DNA from: Tunturibacter psychrotolerans
GTDB taxonomy: Bacteria; Acidobacteriota; Terriglobia; Terriglobales; Acidobacteriaceae
Direction of reading: 5' to 3'
Assembly (NCBI RefSeq): GCF_040359615.1
Contig: NZ_CP132942.1
Coordinates: forward strand, 5,456,001 to 5,520,000
DNA: 64,000 nucleotides
Part shown: positions 44,101 to 51,171 of the stretch, in pieces
Layout of the letters: the number at the start of each line of letters is the position of its first letter
Position numbering within the stretch: the stretch's first letter is position 1
Notes under the pieces: model-generated
What the model was told of the DNA's origin: nothing
The model's database searches: none
Seen by the model: the letters and a program-made list of their open reading frames with translations, nothing else
Made by a program: the position numbers and the translations under genes

Positions 44101-44132
44101 AGCTTGTTCAGATATCTTCCACCACTGTTTAG
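41106..44132 (+). CDS. Molybdenum formate dehydrogenase alpha subunit (YjgC/YrhE-like)
   Basis: 1008 residues, soluble. Order: [2Fe-2S] domain (Cys55, 66, 69, 81), NuoG-like His-Cys3 cluster (His113, Cys117, 120, 127), two ferredoxin [4Fe-4S] motifs (Cys166-176 and 209-219), the molybdopterin [4Fe-4S] domain (Cys285, 288, 292, 319) and the bis-MGD-binding oxidoreductase core to the C-terminus. The Mo ligand position is Cys410 in ARYCQNPATMGL; the usual following His is Gln, as I recall for B. subtilis YjgC-like proteins. There is no Sec codon. The next gene encodes a DUF1641 protein, the same partner as in Bacillus yjgCD. Formate oxidation is probable but not proven for this subgroup. Confidence 0.92.
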   Translation: MATTKSLLNTPAEFTPNTQLTIDGLQVPGHSGELLIDLLNRRTAVDAQKPVPQVCYVKQMGPIESCDTCLVKVNGELARACSTRVSGGMKVETVGEAVDIAQREAFDRILENHMLYCTVCDNNNQNCTIHNTTAVLDVKHQHREYRRKPYEKDMSNPFYRYDPDQCILCGRCVESCQNVQVNETLSIDWESDHPRVLWDGGMQIEGSSCVSCGHCVTVCPCNALMEKSMLGEAGYMTDLPAATLNNMIDVVKGVEPPIGYGPILSLSEMESEMRNERTKRTKTVCTYCAVGCSFEVWTKDRHILKVEPWHGPANGISTCVKGKFAWGHINSDDRLVKPLLRDGEGFREIEWKEALDIIEHTFKRIKNDHGPDALGFIASSKCTNEESFVMQKLARAVIGTNNVDNCARYCQNPATMGLQRTVGYGGDSGSIADIEKAGLVLIVGANPAENHPVLCTRVKRSHKHRGQRLIVADLRKHEMAERADIFFRPNPSTDAVWMCAVSKYIIDSGLAKIDFINKWVNHFDEFKKSLEPFTMEYAEKITGVPAATLTTVAHEIAAADGTCILFAMGVTQHCGGSDTATALSNLLLVTGNYMRPGAGAYPLRGHNNVQGASDYGSMPNVFSGYQKVDDPDVVAKFEADWGVTLPTTTGKDNHQMMEAILAGTMKSLYIKGEDTITSDSNANFVASALEKLEFFIVQDINFSETCRYADLVLPAAASLEKDGTFTSTERRIQRINKAMEPLGESKADWEIIQLIANRMGGNWNYKHPSEIMDEVARLTPLFAGVSYTRLEGFDSLQWPVHADGTDTPLLFTEGFPFPDKKARFFPIEYIPPSEETSSLYDLHLNNGRLLEHFEQGSMTFRTPGIKEITPNSWLEVSPELAAERGVTSGRYVQVASPHGKVRVQVLVSDRVKGKQLYMTLNSVEEPVNKLTGDFADRQTHTPAFKETAVNMTVLPEQGENPLPRRNFRYGKRTPQPGLEIERKWARKDYHLPGTAAADKLVQISSTTV

Positions 44133-44149
44133 TTTCTTGAGGAACTGTT

Positions 44150-44608
44150 ATGGCCAAGCCCATTGCTTTCAAACCGATTACTGTCGACTTCAAAGCCGAC
44201 CTCGTGCGCAAGCTTGAGAAGGCTCCTGAAGAGCACGCCGAGGCGCTGCTGCTGGCCTACGATGTGCTCGAAGAGGCGCACCGGAAGGGTTTGCTGAGCC
44301 TGCTTCATGGTGCGATCGGTGCGAAGGATACGATCTTCAATACACTATCGAAGTACGCCTCGCAGCCAGAGGGCATCGCAGCGATTCGTAATCTGCTGAC
44401 AGCCGCTAAGATCCTGACTGAACTTGATCCAGAGGTGCTCGATCAGCTCTCAAAGGTGATGGCGCATGCCACGAAAGAACATCAGGCGGAGCGCGATGCT
44501 CCTAGCCTGTTGCAGCTTGCGAAACGTGCGACAAGCGAAGACAGCCGCCGCGGGCTTTCGTTCATGACGCTGGTTCTCTCGGGGCTGGGCAGGTCGCTGA
44601 AGAGCTAA
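44150..44608 (+). CDS. DUF1641 protein (YjgD-like), partner of the formate dehydrogenase
   Basis: 152 residues, helical, cytoplasmic. The motif ALLLAYDVLEEAHRKGLLSLLHGAIGAKDTI and the AIRNLLTAAKILTELDP region match DUF1641, whose genes are usually next to a molybdopterin oxidoreductase. The gene starts 17 bp after the dehydrogenase stop, so it is in the same operon. A chaperone or electron-transfer support role is inferred; none is established. Confidence 0.88.
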   Translation: MAKPIAFKPITVDFKADLVRKLEKAPEEHAEALLLAYDVLEEAHRKGLLSLLHGAIGAKDTIFNTLSKYASQPEGIAAIRNLLTAAKILTELDPEVLDQLSKVMAHATKEHQAERDAPSLLQLAKRATSEDSRRGLSFMTLVLSGLGRSLKS

Positions 44609-44662
44609 GCAGTCCGATCTCAGGTCGCCCGCACAGGTGGCGGCTATGGTCAAATAAACGAT

Positions 44663-45499
44663 GTGACTCATTCCTTCGACATCGGCAGTGCAACTCATCA
44701 GGTCCCGGTAGGCCGGGGCAAGCTTTTTCTCATCGCAGGACCATGCGTGATTGAATCCGAAGGCCACGCGCGTAAGATGGCTGACGCCATTCAGCGCATC
44801 ACATCGGATCTCGGCGTTCCGTACATCTTCAAGGCCAGCTACGACAAGGCAAATCGCACCTCCATCAAGAGCTTTCGCGGGCCCGGGCTGGTAGAGGGCT
44901 GCCGGATTCTGCGCGAAGTTGGAAAGAGTACCGGACTACCGGTATTGACCGATGTTCACACCGCCGTCGATTGTGACGCTGTTGCAGAGGCTGTCGATGT
45001 GCTGCAGATTCCTGCGTTCCTGTGCCGCCAGACGGACCTGCTAATCGCGGCAGCCGAAGCCACGAAGAAGACCGGCGGAGCGATCAACGTAAAGAAGGGT
45101 CAGTTCGTTGCGCCGTGGGATATGCGGCACGCTGTTGAGAAGATTCGCGAGAGCGGCAACGATCGCGTTTCTCTGACCGAGCGCGGAGCCAGCTTCGGAT
45201 ACAACAACCTCGTCGTGGATATGCGCTCGCTGCCCGTGATGCGTGGGTTTGCGCCGGTGGTCTTCGATGGAACGCACTCGGTGCAGACGCCATCCGCTGG
45301 CAATGGCGTCAGTGGCGGACAGCCGGAGTTCATTCCCGTGCTGGCCCGGGCCGCAGTTGCGGCTGGTGTGGATGGGGTTTTTCTTGAGGTGCATGACAAT
45401 CCTGCTGAGGCGAAGTCCGATGGAGCCAATGCGCTGCATCTGAACCATCTGAGAGCTGTGCTGGAACAGCTGCTGGCCGTGCACGCCGCCGTTAGTTAG
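44663..45499 (+). CDS. kdsA: 3-deoxy-8-phosphooctulonate synthase (KDO8P synthase)
   Basis: 278 residues. Condenses phosphoenolpyruvate with arabinose 5-phosphate for the LPS inner core. The AGPCVIES motif has Cys28 at the metal position, so this is the metal-dependent class (metal-independent enzymes have Asn here). FKASYDKANRTS and the NVKKGQF motif are family signatures, and HDNPAEAKSDGANAL is the C-terminal block. The start is GTG 44663; the ATG two bases before is in another frame. It indicates a Gram-negative outer membrane. Confidence 0.96.
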   Translation: MTHSFDIGSATHQVPVGRGKLFLIAGPCVIESEGHARKMADAIQRITSDLGVPYIFKASYDKANRTSIKSFRGPGLVEGCRILREVGKSTGLPVLTDVHTAVDCDAVAEAVDVLQIPAFLCRQTDLLIAAAEATKKTGGAINVKKGQFVAPWDMRHAVEKIRESGNDRVSLTERGASFGYNNLVVDMRSLPVMRGFAPVVFDGTHSVQTPSAGNGVSGGQPEFIPVLARAAVAAGVDGVFLEVHDNPAEAKSDGANALHLNHLRAVLEQLLAVHAAVS

Positions 45500-45502
45500 A
45501 AG

Positions 45503-45560
45503 CATGTCCTGCCGGACGGGCCCGCTGCGCGTGGTGCGGCCACTTCGTGGCCTGTGTACC
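45503..45560. repeat. REP-like palindromic element, copy 2
   Basis: Begins CATGTCCTGCCGG and ends TGTGTACC, near-identical to 34195-34253. The hairpin GGCCAC-TTC-GTGGCC (45538-45552) has one more G-C pair than copy 1 and a C-G in place of T-A. It lies 4 bp after kdsA in a gap before a convergent gene. Confidence 0.7.
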
Positions 45561-45593
45561 CTCTTCGTGGCGCTCTCGTTGCTCGGGAGATAT

Positions 45594-45630
45594 CGACTTA
45601 AAAAAAGCGGCCCCTCATTGAGGGGCCAAT
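45594..45630 (-). terminator. Intrinsic terminator of the OmpA-like gene
   Basis: GGCCCCT (45609-45615) and AGGGGCC (45621-45627) pair over 7 bp with a 5-nt loop. On the minus strand it is followed by a run of T, the classical form. Confidence 0.8.
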
Positions 45631-45738
45631 CTGCCTTGGTTCTCTCTGGTTAGGAGAGGTTTTTGCGAGTGCGATCTAAGTCGCTATCTCGGCAAACTTG
45701 TGGACGGTGCGGGAAAACTGCACCGTCCTGGGGGAGGG

Positions 45739-46653
45739 CTACTGATTCACCTCTTGTGGTGAACTTACTCCCGTGTGGGAGGTCTTTGGCGTTGTCGCTG
45801 CGCTGGACGCCGAATCGGAGCTCATCGTCGCCAAGCTGTTATGGAGTAGCGTGACTTTGACACCATTCACAACTGCCTGTTCTCCATCGGCTGGCTTCTC
45901 AGTGTTCTTGCCTAGGCCAGTCTTGTAAATACGGTAGACGGGGACCTGATGCTCAGTGACGAGGTAGCGGACGACAGAGTCAGCCATCGCCTGCGAGGTC
46001 TGAACACCCGATTTGCTGTAACCCTGAACTTCGATGATGTAGCCCTTCTCGTTGCCTAGGGTGGTGGCTAGATTGTCGAGATCGGACTTACCGGTAGGCC
46101 CAAGAGCCGTCCGGCCGGCAGCGAACTTTACTGCGGTGGATGAGACGGTCTGGTACTGATCGAGATTGCCGACCGTGTGACCGAGGGAGTCCGTACGGGT
46201 GCTTGCGTTGCTCGCCAGCGTTTGAGCGGAGTTTGCGCGATTGGCTGCATCCTGCGCGTGCTGGTCTGCCGTGTTCGCAGAGTTCATGGCATTCTTGATG
46301 CCTGCCTGCGAACGGCCGTCTACATCTTTGATATCGTTAGCGTTCTTGGCCTGGAGCTGATCGAGCTCGTTGACTTGATCCTTGATCGGAGCAGTCTGCC
46401 TGTTTACCCACTTCTTGCGGGCAAACGGATTCATGTGGCCCCAGAAGCCTTCCTTCGACTGATCGGTCAGAGGCTTGCCGGTCGCGTAGGTGCCATCCGC
46501 ATTCGTTGCGGGGGCGGTGCCAGAGGTTGAAGTTGCTACTGTGGAGTCTGTTGTTTGGGCCGCGGGAGTGCTGGTCTGAGCGAACGCTGAGAGGCCCATT
46601 GCACTGCCTAGCAGTATAGCCGGGAGGCCGAAAGTTGTTCCAGATTTGATCAT
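45739..46653 (-). CDS. OmpA-family outer-membrane or periplasmic protein
   Basis: 304 residues from ATG 46653, with AGGAGAG upstream. A signal peptide (LPAILLGSAMGLSAFAQ) is followed by a Thr/Ala-rich linker, a helical region with alanine repeats (NSANTADQHAQDAANRANSAQTLASNASTRTD) and a C-terminal OmpA-like domain (VKFAAGRTALGPTGKSDLDNLATTLG). A long coiled region rather than a beta-barrel precedes the OmpA domain. It likely binds peptidoglycan. The partial gene at 63857 starts with a similar signal sequence. Confidence 0.85.
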   Translation of the reverse strand: MIKSGTTFGLPAILLGSAMGLSAFAQTSTPAAQTTDSTVATSTSGTAPATNADGTYATGKPLTDQSKEGFWGHMNPFARKKWVNRQTAPIKDQVNELDQLQAKNANDIKDVDGRSQAGIKNAMNSANTADQHAQDAANRANSAQTLASNASTRTDSLGHTVGNLDQYQTVSSTAVKFAAGRTALGPTGKSDLDNLATTLGNEKGYIIEVQGYSKSGVQTSQAMADSVVRYLVTEHQVPVYRIYKTGLGKNTEKPADGEQAVVNGVKVTLLHNSLATMSSDSASSAATTPKTSHTGVSSPQEVNQ

Positions 46654-46861
46654 TTGGCTTGCTCTCCTATCCTGACTCTGCGCCTGTTTTCCAGACGTCA
46701 ACATGCACTTGCTAGAGCAGGTAGTGTGCCAAACCGCTAAAACGTATCAACTCGCTGAAAAGAAGTTGTTTACGGGAATTGTGAATATTCGCTCAGGAGG
46801 GAGATTACAACCAACTCACGCAAAATCTTCCCGACAGGCAGGTAACTATTACTTGGTGACC

Positions 46862-47461
46862 CTATTTCGTGTCTACGCTAATGATGTGAATCTCGGGCAT
46901 TTGGGTGTTCCAATTGCCGGGAATTGACTCGAAGATAAGGCGAAAGTCCCGTTCGTCGCCCGGCTTCAGGGGGGATGCGCTGATCGGCTGAATGTCGACG
47001 TAGGGTTCACGCACCCGAATAACCGAAAGCGGCAATGTCTCGACTTGAGGAGGCATGGCCTCGTCGTTCCGGAAGATCACCTGTACGGTAACGCCGGAGA
47101 CGGTCTGAGGGCCGGAGTTCTGAATGTGGCCGTCGATGAAGGTTGATTTTCCTCCCGAGAGACTGGTCGACTCACTCATCGCCAGTTGCGACAGAGGGAG
47201 CTCCGCGGCATAAGCGGCCAATGGCTGAATCGTATTCGGAGGAGCCTGCGACTTGTGGCGCGTTGCAAAGACCAAGCCAAGGATTACAGCCAAGACCACC
47301 AATCCAGCCACCCCCCAGGGCGCGATCGGCATACGGCCTCCCTCAGGGGGCTTGCTCGAGAACATTGCAGGCTGCTGGCTATTACCTAGGGGGACCGGGG
47401 CTTGACGCGAGGAATCAGGTGAATTAACCGGGGTATCGAGCGGACGACTCTGTTCGTTCAT
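46862..47461 (-). CDS. Membrane-anchored protein, DUF2393-like
   Basis: 199 residues from ATG 47461. A Pro/Ser-rich cytoplasmic N-terminus (about 40 residues) precedes one transmembrane helix (GVAGLVVLAVILGLVFA). The extracytoplasmic part has a FxLYD-like beta fold: FIDGHIQNSGPQTVSGVTVQVIFRND and GDERDFRLIFESIPGNWNTQMPEI. The function is unknown. It is divergent from the 54-residue protein, and the 240 bp between them held nothing recognisable. Confidence 0.72.
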   Translation of the reverse strand: MNEQSRPLDTPVNSPDSSRQAPVPLGNSQQPAMFSSKPPEGGRMPIAPWGVAGLVVLAVILGLVFATRHKSQAPPNTIQPLAAYAAELPLSQLAMSESTSLSGGKSTFIDGHIQNSGPQTVSGVTVQVIFRNDEAMPPQVETLPLSVIRVREPYVDIQPISASPLKPGDERDFRLIFESIPGNWNTQMPEIHIISVDTK

Positions 47462-47701
47462 AAGCCGAGATTTTATACCGCAGCACGTCATGGACAACGG
47501 GAATCGCGCCTCGGCATATCGTCTGTGGCACATTCCCAAAATGGAACCAATGGGGGTTCAGCAAAAAACTCGCCAGATTTTCATCTACGCCTCGAAACAT
47601 TTTGGTGCATTCTCGCGTTAAGGATCATCTATAGGGTGTCGGCCAATTTGTCTATCGCTAGGGCCAACCGAGATCCGAGATACAGCGAGGAGAGGCTAGA
47701 C

Positions 47702-47866
47702 ATGGACGAACAAGTGGAAATTTCGCCGCAGTTCTCCCCATCGCTGATTGACGTGTCAGATGCCTCGATTGCAGGTGAGGGTGTGTCGATTCCAGTCGCC
47801 GCAGACCGCCTGTACCAATTCGCCGCACTTACTGCTGGCCTGTTCCTGCTTTTCACGCTGCTCTAA
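47702..47866 (+). CDS. Small single-helix membrane protein
   Basis: 54 residues from ATG 47702, preceded by GGAGAGG 8 nt upstream. An acidic soluble part (MDEQVEISPQFSPSLIDVSDAS) leads to a C-terminal hydrophobic helix (QFAALTAGLFLLFTLL). The upstream extension to 47525 is unlikely. No family was recognised. The good ribosome binding site and the amphipathic layout support coding. Confidence 0.62.
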   Translation: MDEQVEISPQFSPSLIDVSDASIAGEGVSIPVAADRLYQFAALTAGLFLLFTLL

Positions 47867-47920
47867 ATCCAGCTTGACTCGCCGGCCGACGCTTCGCAAA
47901 CAATCGATCCGTCGGCTGAT

Positions 47921-48676
47921 TCACGCGAAACTGGCGCGCTTGACCTTCTGGCGGAAGTCTTCGCCCTGCATCTCGACAACAACACACATCTCCTGCAGCC
48001 TTGAACGCATGCGCTCGCCGATCCTGTCGCCGAGGGTCTCCTCGCGCATCAGGCCACGGGGGGCGCTCTCGGTTCCCAGCGGACCTGCATTGGGATAGTT
48101 CGTGGTGATGATCGTCGTTCGGCGGTCGTTGTAGCGGGTGTTGAGGATGTGAGCCACCGTGTCCCACACCCAGTCCGTGGGCTTGGACGCGCCGAGTTCG
48201 TCGAGCACCAGCACCTCGGCGTCGAAGACAGGGGCGAGAACCTCGAGTTCGGTCGCTGAGACTTTGTTGTTGTAGCTGTTCTGGACTTGCTTCAGAAGGT
48301 CGCGATAGTCGAAGAAGAGGCCGGTTGCGCCGCGTTCCGCTACCAGCGCCTGCAGAATACCTACAGCCAGATGCGTCTTGCCCACACCGATCGAACCAGT
48401 CAGCAGCAGCCCGGTCCCAGCGGTCTCGATGGGATAGCCATCAACGAACTTCCGGGCGCGAAGATGGGCCAGGCCGAGCGACCGATTGGAAGAAGGAAAA
48501 TTTGTCTCGTAACTCTCCAGCGAGCAGTGCTCGTAGCGCTTTGGGATATGGGCGCGGCCCAGCATTCGTTCGGCCCGCTTCTGGACCCGGCAGACACAGT
48601 CTTTGACGAACTGCCTGCCATCCTCCTGCAGGATGCGCATGCCTGACCCACCGCATATCGTACAAACTTCACTCAT
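47921..48676 (-). CDS. dnaC: DnaC/IstB-like AAA+ ATPase with zinc-finger N-terminus
   Basis: 251 residues, helicase-loader type. The N-terminal metal site is C5xxC8...C27xC29, followed by an AAA+ domain with Walker A GSIGVGKT (94-101), Walker B VLVLDELG and arginine-rich C-terminal end. A DnaC-like helicase loader role at replication forks is inferred; IS21 IstB proteins lack this zinc site and no transposase is adjacent. It is divergent from rpmE (199 bp). Confidence 0.85.
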   Translation of the reverse strand: MSEVCTICGGSGMRILQEDGRQFVKDCVCRVQKRAERMLGRAHIPKRYEHCSLESYETNFPSSNRSLGLAHLRARKFVDGYPIETAGTGLLLTGSIGVGKTHLAVGILQALVAERGATGLFFDYRDLLKQVQNSYNNKVSATELEVLAPVFDAEVLVLDELGASKPTDWVWDTVAHILNTRYNDRRTTIITTNYPNAGPLGTESAPRGLMREETLGDRIGERMRSRLQEMCVVVEMQGEDFRQKVKRASFA

Positions 48677-48875
48677 GGCCGTCCTTTCAGTATGGCAGCA
48701 TCTGAATCCAATTGCCCCCTGTGCGAATCTGAGTTAAACTGAGGAAACTGCTTGAGCGCTCCGAAAAGGCGCAAGCGGCGGCGCGACAGGCCCTTCGATG
48801 TGACGTGAACTCTTCCGTTGCAAGCGATCCGCGAGCCGGCAGGCATACCCCAAGATTGAGAAAAGGATAGTTACC

Positions 48876-49112
48876 ATGCCAAAAGAAGGTATTCACCCGA
48901 AGTACGACAACATCCACGTCAAGTGCGCCTGCGGGAACACGTTTGAAACCCGCTCCACGCATAAGGGCGACATCGTCGTCGAAATCTGCTCCGCCTGCCA
49001 CCCGTTCTTTACCGGCAAGCAGAAGCTGATCGACACCGCAGGTCGCGTCGAGCGCTTCCGCCGTAAGTTCGCAAAGTCGGACGCCGGCAAGGCCGAGACT
49101 GCCGCGAAGTAA
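48876..49112 (+). CDS. rpmE: 50S ribosomal protein L31, zinc-binding (C+) type
   Basis: 78 residues. Cys17, 19, 38 and 41 (VKCACG and ICSACH) form the zinc site of the C+ form. [24 protein letters not shown] is the conserved core. The zinc form is replaced by a non-zinc paralogue under zinc limitation in other bacteria. AAAGGA precedes the ATG. A terminator follows. Confidence 0.97.
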   Translation: MPKEGIHPKYDNIHVKCACGNTFETRSTHKGDIVVEICSACHPFFTGKQKLIDTAGRVERFRRKFAKSDAGKAETAAK

Positions 49113-49134
49113 GCGGACGCCTAAACCATCCAGG

Positions 49135-49165
49135 GGCCTCCGCCAGCCGCGGGGGCCTTTGTTTT
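49135..49165 (+). terminator. Intrinsic terminator of rpmE
   Basis: A 9-bp stem (one G-T pair) between 49135-49143 and 49149-49157 is followed by TTTGTTTTG. Confidence 0.85.
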
Positions 49166-49203
49166 GTCTAAACTAATCCAGAGAACCACGAGCAGCTGTT
49201 GCT

Positions 49204-50496
49204 ATGAAGAAGCGTTACACACTCGAACAGAAGCGCTGGGACGACCCGGCCGAGCACGCAATGCCGGAGCACTCCCGCGTGCCTGCGAGCTTCACCATCG
49301 GCAACATGAAGATCGCTCCTGCGACGGTGCTTGCTCCTATGGCTGGGGTAACCGACACGGTCTTTCGCCGCTTCATCAAGAACGCCAGCCAGTTCACGAC
49401 TCCCGCAGATGGCCTTGCGGACTCGTCGGCTGATGTTGATAGCGTCACGTCGAACCAGCAATCAGGCTGCGGCCTCATTATGACGGAGTTCACCTCCGCC
49501 GATGGTCTCTCTCGTATGCGCGAGACCAAGCGCAAGCGCTACCTGACGTACTACGACGACGAACACCCCATCTCTGCACAGCTCTTCGGCTCGAATCCTG
49601 CAACACTCGCCGATTCTGCGCGTATCGTGCAGGACGCGGGTTTCGACCTCGTCGATCTGAACCTTGGCTGCCCGGCCAAGCGCGTCGTCGCGTGCAATGG
49701 TGGCTCCGGTCTGCTGCGCGATCTGCCGCTGATCGAGACGATCTTCAAGACCGTCCGCGCTGCCGTTTCAATTCCCTTCACCGTGAAGTTCCGCATGGGC
49801 TGGAACGACAAACACATCGTCTGCGTCGAGCTCGCGAAGATGGCGGAAGACTGCGGCCTGAACGCCGTCGCACTGCACGCTCGCACACGCGAAGACGGCT
49901 ACACGGGCCAGGCTCGATGGGAGTACATCGCTGCCGTCAAGGACGCCGTGAAGATTCCTGTAATTGGCAACGGCGATATCCGCACCCCGGAGGACGCTGC
50001 CGCGATGGTCGATATCACTGGCTGCGACGCCGTGATGATCGGCCGCACCGCGCCGTCGAATCCGTGGATCTTCCGCCAGATCGCGCAGTACACCGCAACA
50101 AAGGAAGCTACTGGCGTCGGCACCTACGACCAGCCAACGGATCAGGACCGCTATCGCATGATCCGCACCTACTTCCAAATGCTGGTCGATGAGATCGCCG
50201 TCGAAGAGCGAGCCGAAGCCGCGCGTGCAGAGGCTATCACCGCTGCAGGACAGGTCGCACGCGAGCAGCGCCATCGAGACTGCGTCGGAAAGATGAAGCA
50301 GTTCGCAAGCTGGTTCACGCACGGCGTTCCAGGCGGCGGCGCTCTGCGCAAACAGATCTTCGAATCGAAGAACGGCGATGCGGTTCTCGGCGCAATCGAG
50401 AACTTCTTCGCCAACCGCGTTGACGATTCCTCGAACCTTCCTTTGGCCGCTGCGTCCGAAGAGCAAATTTTCGCATCCGTTGCGTATTGCGATTGA
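49204..50496 (+). CDS. dus: tRNA-dihydrouridine synthase
   Basis: 430 residues, FMN-dependent reductase of uridines in tRNA. LAPMAGVTDTVFRRF, LGCPAKRVV with the catalytic Cys, the FMN-binding NGDIRTPEDA and MIGRTAPSNPWIF match DusB. The length exceeds the usual 320-340: an insertion of about 25 residues near residue 65 (ADGLADSSADVDSVTSN) and a long C-terminal helical tail. The target site is not predictable by eye. Confidence 0.92.
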   Translation: MKKRYTLEQKRWDDPAEHAMPEHSRVPASFTIGNMKIAPATVLAPMAGVTDTVFRRFIKNASQFTTPADGLADSSADVDSVTSNQQSGCGLIMTEFTSADGLSRMRETKRKRYLTYYDDEHPISAQLFGSNPATLADSARIVQDAGFDLVDLNLGCPAKRVVACNGGSGLLRDLPLIETIFKTVRAAVSIPFTVKFRMGWNDKHIVCVELAKMAEDCGLNAVALHARTREDGYTGQARWEYIAAVKDAVKIPVIGNGDIRTPEDAAAMVDITGCDAVMIGRTAPSNPWIFRQIAQYTATKEATGVGTYDQPTDQDRYRMIRTYFQMLVDEIAVEERAEAARAEAITAAGQVAREQRHRDCVGKMKQFASWFTHGVPGGGALRKQIFESKNGDAVLGAIENFFANRVDDSSNLPLAAASEEQIFASVAYCD

Positions 50497-50725
50497 TCTA
50501 AACACACAGAGCCGAAATAGACAGGGCCGGTTTGGTAAGTCCGGTTCACCCCTCACCCGAGGGGGCCTTGTCCTCCGGAAGACTGAAGACCGGTGAGACC
50601 CACGGCGTAGTCAGGCGTGTGCCCAAAGCACAGCCGACGACGCATGGGTCAGGACAACATCCGGCAGAGCATCGCTCCCCTGATAGATCGCAGCCCATGC
50701 GAACTCAATTCAAGGAGCAATACCA
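50497..50725. other. Structured intergenic segment between dus and a VOC gene
   Basis: 229 bp with several inverted repeats: GGCCGG...CCGG near 50525, CCCCTC-accc-GAGGGG near 50550, and GTGTGC...GCACA near 50620. It could be a small RNA or mRNA leader. It was compared by memory with cobalamin, SRP and RNase P patterns and does not fit any. Confidence 0.35.
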
Positions 50726-51118
50726 ATGCTGCAACTCAATCACATTAATCTGAGCGTCTCCGATGTTCCTGCTCTCTCCGACTTCTTTGAGCGCTGCCTC
50801 AATTTCAAAGTCACAGAACGTCGAGGCAACAACAAGTTCGCCGTGTTGGAAGGAGAAGACAGCTTCGTCCTCATCCTGATGCATGGCAAAGATGTAACGA
50901 CCGCCAGCTATCCCACGATGTTCCACGTCGGTTTCATCGTGAAGGACGAGGCCACAGTGCGAGCGACACATCAACAAATGATCGCAGCCGGTTATGAGGC
51001 GCCTCCGCCCGCACGCATCCAGCGCGGTGGTGATCCGACCTTCGGCTTCTACCATCCGGCACCGGGTGGGATCCTCGTGGAAGTCAGCACTCCAATCGTT
51101 GCGATGAAGGAGACATAG
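50726..51118 (+). CDS. VOC (glyoxalase/bleomycin-resistance-type) family protein
   Basis: 130 residues, two beta-alpha-beta-beta-beta modules. LNHINLSVSDVPALSDFFERCLNF starts the fold and FHVGFIV is the second module. Metal-ligand residues at His5 and His in the second module are likely. The reaction is not predictable: lyase, dioxygenase or binding protein are possible. AAGGAG precedes the ATG. Confidence 0.85.
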   Translation: MLQLNHINLSVSDVPALSDFFERCLNFKVTERRGNNKFAVLEGEDSFVLILMHGKDVTTASYPTMFHVGFIVKDEATVRATHQQMIAAGYEAPPPARIQRGGDPTFGFYHPAPGGILVEVSTPIVAMKET

Positions 51119-51171
51119 AGCCTATTGGCCACCTGTCGTCTTTACGATGCAGGACGACAGGCGGAGAGGGC

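Noticed and set aside
47921..48676. IS21-type IstB transposition protein
   Set aside because: Zinc-finger N-terminus and no istA transposase or inverted repeats nearby; DnaC-like loader fits better.
50525..50700. Possible cobalamin riboswitch or SRP/RNase P RNA
   Set aside because: A GAAGACCGG stretch resembles the end of a cobalamin element but the core motifs are missing; SRP and RNase P conserved loops are absent as well.
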